Source: Rutpela maculata
Taxonomy: Eukaryota; Arthropoda; Insecta; Coleoptera; Cerambycidae
DNA: 64,000 nucleotides
NCBI GenBank assembly: GCA_936432065.2
Contig: OW386294.2
Coordinates: 49,256,945 to 49,320,944 of the forward strand
Direction of reading: 5' to 3'
The notes under the pieces were generated by a model that saw nothing but the letters and a program-made list of their open reading frames with translations, searched no databases and was not told the origin of the DNA. Below are positions 23,301 to 32,300 of this stretch, piece after piece. The position numbers were made by a program, and so were the translations under genes. Each line of letters starts with the position of its first letter. The first letter of the stretch is position 1.

Positions 23301-26300
23301 TAAATATAATTTTTCATTATGTCCGCATGTGAGTTTGGTAATTTGTATTTTTATGTCTTGCCCCACAAAACTTACTTTTAGAAGCTAATATAATTTTAAG
23401 TCAAATTTATAATTTTTAATTTGAGGCTGTTTGACCTTGAAAAATAAAAAAATTTCGACTACGGCGCATTTTAGAATCCCGTAACCCCCCCGCCAATCCT
23501 TAATCCGGCCCTGGTATGAACTGGAAAATTTTGAATTTTTGTATTCAATTGTTTAATGTGGTTTATTTTAGATTCTTTTTACTCAGACCCCTTCTGTCCT
23601 GTTCAGAGGAATTCTAGATATGCTACTGGAGGGCACAAGCTTGTATTTACACGGCCTCACTCAAAAGGCTTCAAGCGGTGCTGGTCATTAGTCATTTAAA
23701 ATATCATGAAAACATGAACATTTATTTACTGATTGCAATACATGACTGAAATAAGCTTTTACTTTATAGTTTAACTTCATAAATTAGGTAGTGTATTTAG
23801 CATAGGTATGACTTGAATATTGTTTTGCTAGCAAAATTTGAAGTAAAATAACTACTTGCATAATTCAACACAAGTTATGTGACGTTCTTTGTTCGATTTA
23901 TATGTAACTTAAATTGTAGCGGTGTAGTGTTAGGATTACTGTTTACTCCATGGCTATTAGTCAATTTAGCAATCATATTAGTCATGACTGAAAATTTATT
24001 CTATTAATCCCACTAAGACTACAATATGATGATTATTGACCAAATTGGTCATGACCAATTTAGTTCGTCAATTTCAATCATGACTAAAAATTTATTCAAC
24101 TAAAGCCCAACTCAGAAAGATGAATATAGGCATGCATTCCAAAAACACCCTGTATATAGATTAGTGATTTTTAGCTAGCTCACAAAATATTATTCAGTGC
24201 ATTCCTTCTGTGACTGAAAAAATTTGATCGTGTAATGCATATCTTGGAAAATAGGGGCAGTTTCAAATTATATATAGATATTCGTGTTCCATAAGAAAGA
24301 AATAGAATTATAAAAAGTCAGATGTGAAATGATGCTCCTTGCAAAAATTATACTTTTTTTTTATACTATTTATTTTTTAGCCTTCTGATCACAGCCTTAG
24401 GCCATATTAAGTTGACAGATTTTGGTTTAAGCAAAATGGGACTCATGTCATGTAGGTATTCTAATTTTTAAGTACGTACCATTTTTATAAATCTGTGTTT
24501 TTAGTGGCGACGAACTTGTATGAAGGTTACATAGACACCGAATCTCGTCAATTTTCCGATAAGCAAGTATTTGGTACTCCAGAATACATTGCCCCAGAGG
24601 TAATTCTAAGGCAAGGTTATGGCAAGCCCGTGGATTGGTGGTCGATGGGAATAATTCTTTATGAATTTCTCATTGGTTGTGTTCCATTTTTTGGTGATAC
24701 TCCTGAAGAATTATTTGCGCATACCGTCCAAGGTAAAGTTTCTCTCTTAAATAAAATCTTCACAAAAATAATTTGTAAAATACTTTTAGATGACATCGAA
24801 TGGCCAGAAAACGAAGACTGGCCTGTACAGGAAGAAGCGAAAGATCTTATAACAGCACTACTGCAACATTCACCTAGAGATAGATTGGGTACTGGGGGAG
24901 CACATGAGGTGAAGGATCATGTATACTTTTATGGGCTGGATTGGAATTCTTTACTTAGGCAGAAAGCAGAGTTTGTCCCGCAACTGGAGCATGACGAGGA
25001 TACTAGCTATTTTGATAGTAAGTTAATTGAAAGTAAGATTAAAAATTGAACATATTTAATGAATATATTAAATAAAAATTGGAATCCTTGTGACACGCTT
25101 TGAAAAGCGATGCGTTCCTATCACATATGACGCCCCCTGTGTAACAAAAGGGTTACAATCAGACGCCAGTTCCAAAATTGGAAGTGCTGAAACACGCTAC
25201 TGGAATAGCTAATAGTGAAAACAAATGACTTATGCTATGTACTTTTGTGTATGGAGACCCTTAAAAAAAAACGGTGGGTAACAGTTTTTTTTGTAGGTCG
25301 TGTCGATCGATATACTCATGAATTAGAGGACGATACAGATGATACTGACGACTCCCCTGTTTTTGGATTATTTTCTTCATGCTCGCCACAATATCGTAAA
25401 GTATCTAAACTCAGTTCTACTAGTAGTGAGATGGAAATTGGAAGTTCTGTGAAACCATTGAAACCACTGAAACTTGTTGCATTCAGTTCGACTCCTGATA
25501 CACCTGAAAGTGGGGGGTTTAAACCTAAGCTTAAAGCTTGTAGTAGTTTGCAATTACAAACGCCAGAAAGAGAAAAAGAAAAAACAGCACTTGCAGAACA
25601 TAGAAAGGTGATTTTTTTAAAAAAAATGTAGCAAAACTATTATAATAAGTTAAAGCCAGTTATTTGTCTTGCATTTTTTGCATTTGCGTATTGATTCTGA
25701 GCAGTAGGGTTGGATATAGTAATAAATTATGAGATTTCATTTTTGCTTTAGATTTCGCTTGATTTGTCACTGTGTACGATAAGTACTCCAGAATCATCCC
25801 AAACCGATAGTGATGAAGTGTCCCCGCAGATAAATAGAAGAAGAAAAACTGTTCATTCTCGTGACATCTTGCCAAAGTTCTCAATTTCCGTGGAGGATGA
25901 GCATAGTAGTTTAGAAACGGGGACTTCTTCTTCGGAAAATAGAGAATTGTCACCCCTGGGCCGCATTCAAACCACAGGTTTACCTGCAGTCAAGCACAAA
26001 TCCAGGTCTGTAGTTAAAAGTGCTTCAGCATCTGGATTGTCTCTCATGATACCATCAGGTAAATGAATTTTTTAACCACTTTTAACCTTTTTGTAAATAA
26101 TTTGGTGATTCTAGATGACTTCCAAACGACAGCGCATGGAATTCATTCTCCTGGTGGCGGAGGAGGCTCCAGCACAGCAAGTTCTCGTGATACATCACCT
26201 TGTCGAGAACTTTCACCATTGGTAACTAGTTTAAAGCCTCCTATAATAATACGAAGGGGACCAAAAGGCTTTGGCTTTACTGTACATACAATTCGTGTAT

Positions 26301-29300
26301 ACTATGGCGACACCGATGTTTATACCATGCATCATTTAGTAATGGTAATAAGAGCAATTATATTTTAAAACTAGGATTACTTACTTTCTCTTTTAGGCAG
26401 TTGATGAAGGTAGTCCCGCTTTTGAAGCCGGACTAAGGCCGGCCGATTTAATAACACATATCAATGGCGAGACAGTGCAAGGCCTTTATCACACACAGGT
26501 GTTGCAGCTGTTACTAGGTGGGGCAGAGCACGTTAGTTTACGTGCTACTCCATTGGATCAAACTTCAATTAAAACTGGGGGGCGTAAAAGGGAACCAGGT
26601 CAAAGCAAATTAGCGAAGCGAAGCTTGAATAGACAAAAGAAACAAAAGAGGGAAAGCGATAAAAGAAGGAAAACATCATTGTTTAGAAGAATAAGTAGCA
26701 AACGAGCTAGTGTCGAGATGCAACAGGTAGATATTTACTGCTTAGGGGTTCCGTCGCAAAAATTCATTTTGGTTAGTTAGCAGAAAAATTAAAGGCAAAC
26801 ACTTTATTATTATTCTAGAGTAGCCTGGTTGGTTTCATACACTTGTTTTAAGCAGTTTTGTTGATATGTTTATTTAAAAGATCTCGCACTATTTCTGTAT
26901 AAAATAGGTTCCATCCGATTTTGTTCATATTTCCTATACAGCAGTGACGGCTCGTGACGTGACAGGCTCATGAGGCAGGGCTCTAAATACTCAGATAGAC
27001 ATAGGTACTTAGTTAGGTTTGTTATACCCCAGTCAAATTAGAACAAATTTCAACATGACGGAAAAAACTGATATTGTTTTGAAACTTGGCATAGATGTCC
27101 ATTAAGGTTTACCATTGAACATACTAAAAGTCCCCAGCTCAAACTGTTGCGCTTGAGCCGCCATCTTGGAAAAATGGCTCTCCCATTCAATTTTCTGCTT
27201 ATATCTCTCTAATCATTAGCGATATAGAAATTATATTTATATAAAAAAATAGAGCTTATAACATTCTCTACAAAAAATGTTATTCAGATTTAAATCCGGT
27301 CGAGCATCTGTGGGATGAAGCTGAGAAAAATTTCACCAAGAGATTGTTAAGCTAAAACTCACTGCAATACAACGAGAGTGGTTGGTGATTTTAGTCTCTC
27401 GTCAAGAGATTTTTCGTACTGTCAACCAGAAAAAATAACTTTTTTCAAAAATCTCTTGTGATTTATTTTCTTGAAGGTATATTTTACTCTATACGAAATT
27501 TGAAGGAAATGGGCCCTACACAAAAAAAGTGAAAGGGATCTTTAGATTACGAATTATTATTTTTGCCTTAACGTACATTTAACCTTTAACTAAAATAGAA
27601 AAGTTACCAAATTTTTGAGAACAAAATGTATTAATTTTATAAGTATTGTTTAAGATAGACTCTTTTAGTGAATATTGCAAATGCCTATAATGATTAGTAT
27701 TTGTAAAACTAGTGAGATGTAAATTTTGTGAAAAAATAAGAAGAAATATCTTTAACAAAAAATCTTAAGAATTTTGGGATGGGATCCCTAAAACTGCCTT
27801 ACTGGTCAAAGTCAAGAAAGTTATTTTCAGATGGCTGCAAGCATACAATCTCCAGTGAGCGTAACTCCTAGCAGAAGTTTTCAGTCGTTTCCAAGAAGTG
27901 GAGAGGCTAGCTTTTCTTCTTCTACTGTAAGAGGTTGTGGAACAAATAGATCTAGTTTGTCTCCTTCAGACTCTTTTACTCAACATTCAAACAATTCTTC
28001 GTCCCAGACTACATCATCAGGAACTCCATCACCTACTGCTGCACCAAACAGTCGTAATAACAAGCAACATTATCAACGACCATCAACTTTACATGGATTA
28101 AAACATAAACTTCATTCCACAGGTTGTCCTAAAGCTCTGCATGCCACGGGTCCTTCCTGTTCCGCAGCAGTCCCCAACAGAAGAAAATCTGTTGGACACA
28201 TTCCTCTCTCTCCATTGGCTCGTACCCCATCACCGTCTCCCCTTCCTGCTTCTCCAACCCGGTCACCAAGCCCTCTTGCCTTTCCTATCGGACACCAACC
28301 AGGAAGTTCCAATACAACACAATCATATAGCCCTAGTGCTGGATCAGCCCCTATAGCAGTAACTGCTCAATCTAAAAAGGGTTTTGCCCGTCCAAAGGGT
28401 GCAGAACCCGGATCACCATTATTAAGAAGAGCTTTGTCACCAGATCGTCTTCACCCACGTAGTGCAGAAAATAAATGTTCTATTTCACCATTATGTTCAT
28501 CTGGCACCACTGCTACACCAAGCGTTAAAGCTCAAGGAAGAGTAGGAGGAACTTCTTCAGTATGGCGCCCCATCGCCCAACCAGAGAGGGACAAAGATTC
28601 AGATGGTGACACTTCTCAATCAAATGATTTAGGTAGGTTTATAAGCTTTTCATAATCCAAAATTGGCGACCTATGCGGCCTTCACTTAAAAAGCAACTTT
28701 ACTGAAGTTTATAATTTTATAAGTAGGTACTGCCACAAAATTTTATTAATTCGTTACACAGGCACACAAAATAAAAAAGTGGCCTGTTACTGGAACTCCA
28801 TTGGGTAACCCCTTGTATTCCGACGTGCTGAACATGAGTCGAGTGTCCCTTTAGCTCCATCACTTACCAATTTTTGTTTATGAGGTTTTTATGAGATTCT
28901 TTAGGTTATTTTCGCGATTTACTAAAAATTGGTGTGTGATGGAGCTAAACAGACACCTGATTGGTGTCACCCAATGGAGTTCCAGCAACGGACCACTTTT
29001 TTAATTTTGTGTACCTATGATTATCGATTGACATTGAAACAGTTTTTACAAACACCAAGACGCTAAACACTTAAAGCACATTTCGACAATGACGACACTA
29101 TATATCAGTGACATATTATGGAAGGTTTGAATCTTCAAAGTCATTATTAATTATTTCACATTTTTGCGACTATATTATTAGATTATAAACAGGGAACAGC
29201 AATATCGATTAAATCAATCTAAAATTAATAACACAATTGAAGGTGAAATATATCCAATTGTTTTGGTGGCGTGATAAGTGCATTTTCAATTTGGTGAAAG

Positions 29301-32300
29301 TTAATTTGAAAAAGGTATAAAGCAGTAAAAAAATTCGAAAAATTTTTATGATTATTCCAGTTTAAAACGGAGGTTAAAATGTACCAAAACAGGCCAACGA
29401 TTTTAAAGTACTTACTGTTTTGGACCAACCCTCTCAAAAGCACTTACAAAATATTTCTTTTGTTTGCTCTCACAAGTTGAAGAAGAGTGCTGTTGCGATG
29501 GTATGAATAATTATTGTTGAATTGTTGATGTTTTGCATGGATGTTCCTCAGTGCCATGTCTAGATATTACTGTTTGAGGCGTGTCATTTTGACGTCTTTA
29601 CCAATTTCTGCCTTGTTACAGTTGTCTAGATATGGCACTGATGTGATGTTTCCTCAAACATTTGAGCACAGAATTTTCGAAACCATGTAAATATGACATT
29701 AATTGCTTAAGAGGAATGCTTCACCCAGCGTGTTTTAAATATGTTATATTTTTCTCCCCTTTGCAACAATTATTATAGGAGAAATGATTAATTGCTATTA
29801 TATATTTAAATAATCGTAATGTTAAATGCCCCGCTCATTGCGTTATAATCTAGGTTCAATACTACTGACTTCTACATGCGGCCTCACGCCTATTATGATT
29901 CGTGTTTAATAGCAATAGTTAATGTTGTAATAATATAAATGTTAATGTTTATTATTTATATATATTTTTATGTATACACTCCTGGCAAATATATTCCAAT
30001 TATTTATATACCTTATATTTATTTATATAATCAATAAAGTATTACAGTTATTATTATTAATAGTAACACACCTATTCTTTATAGAGTGCACGGGCAGAAT
30101 TTTAATTAAAGATAAACGAATCAAAAAATACAATATTTTTTTTTAAAACAAATATTTTCTATATCTGGAAAAGTGGCTATGCATAATCTATTCACCCTGT
30201 GAAAACTAAGTTGCCTAGGATTATAACTTCCGGTGCTCTCATGTCCTTAGGGTAGGGGTATTTTTTTAAATATTGGTGGTGAGTTATGGGTTGCTTTATT
30301 TTAAAAACAAGTGAAGAGTTGCATAGTAAAGAAAACTAATAGAAACAAATATTTGAAATATTGCCCCTATTTTTAAGGAAGTGGTGACACTGGAAGATAA
30401 AATCATAGAGACCTTGTTTTTGCGGAGTGAGTAAATTCTACGCACAGCTACTTTTCCGTATATAGATGTTTTAAATTTCTACCTAAAAAATTACCAATGA
30501 TGAAATATAGCAAAAATTTAAGATAGGGCAGCCCCTCATCTTTAAAGCGCTATATTTGGATAAGGGTACGCCTCATTTTTTCTAGAAAGAATAATATTTT
30601 TGTGGAGAATTTAACGAATACCTATCATGCTTGCTTGGTTGTTTTTTATTTTGTTGGCAAAATTAAGTAATTTTAAGAAAATTGGAGAAATGAATTTGTT
30701 ATTTAATAATTTTTTATTGGAATGTCAGATAGGCAAGAAGTAAAAACAAAAGATATTATTTGCGTGCACAGATTGATTATTTGCTTCATGTTTTTGCTTT
30801 ATTTATGTTCTTTTGCACATTCCTATGCTAACCACCATCAAGGAATCGCTATCAACATCTGAGAGACACACTAGTACATAATATTGCTTATTTTTTGCTT
30901 TTATCCTGTTCGCAGTAAATATAAGAATTGTATTTAATCACTTGTATATGTGGAAGCAGAATAACATACACACCAAAAAATAGAATGGAACAATTGATTG
31001 AGATAAAACAACTGTAATTAAAAGAAGTTGCAAGCTAACATGCAAAAAATTTAAAACTATAAAAATTGATGAGTGCCTATTTGATAGGATACTGAGATAG
31101 AAGAAGAAAATTGACTTAAATAAATAGTACATGCATAGTCAGGATGCCTCTATACTTGCTCCTCTAGTTTATTTCCTACAAAATAGTCAAGAGCAAGCCA
31201 AGCAAAATTCAAATAAACTGTACTAACGTAAAATGAAATAAGGCTTAAGTTACGGTCCAGTCCTGTTCGGGTCCCTGCTTTATAGTTCATGAAATAATTA
31301 GCTTAGGTTCGTGGCTGCGCCCTCATCAATCCCGAACTGTCTTCCCAATTATCCCACCCTCTCACCCCATATCCCATAATCTTCTTCATTTTCCCCTATC
31401 TTCTCACCATCTTCCACTTTTCCTCTAGATTTTCTCGTTTTCCCCCACTATGTTCCATCTTTGCTGACATTCTCCCACCCACAAAATTTGTTTGTTCTTA
31501 AATTTTAGCTTGTTGAATGTGCTTTACAATGGTGATAAAAATATTTTTTTTATATTATTTTAAAAATAAAAAAAACCAAATGTTTTGGATTTGAACCGCA
31601 AATTTCCGCATGGGTATCCTTATATTAACCATTGAGATATAGCCGTGAAACATTTGTGGATTCGATGAATTATAGCAGGGAAAACAAAACAAGAAATTAT
31701 TAAACAATCAGATCTTCATTATATGAGTGGAAAGGCCATACGATATCAATATCGAAAGAGCAAGAATGGTGTTTCAACCGTATCGTAAACTGCATACTCT
31801 AAATTGAAAAATTCGTATGAGTACTCTAGATGCGTAAATAGAAAGTACGGATATCATCTCCGCGCATTCTCCTTGAATTTCGAAGTCTTGGTCATGGAAG
31901 TGGGGGAATTATTCCAGTCGCAATTTTGATGAAGGAGCGCGCGTATACCTGAGTATTTGTAGGAATATTAACAATTAAAATTTATTTTATGCATTCACTA
32001 AAATTCTAACATGTTAGAGAAAAAGCAGTGCCAATTTCAGCTCAAAATATATACATGTACAGAAATAAATACATGAAACGCAAAAGATACGATATCTCAG
32101 CTTCTAATGCCTAATTTTTTTTTAATTGTTCATTTTTTGGAGCACAGATGACAAAAGCATTTGGCTGGATACATTTTTTCAATACAAAAAATGCATTACA
32201 AAAAAAATGCATTTTACAAAAATGCGCGAAATTTAACTTTAAAATAATAAAAAAAAACCACCGTGAACGTAATTCGAAAATTTCTCCTACATCCCTGAAC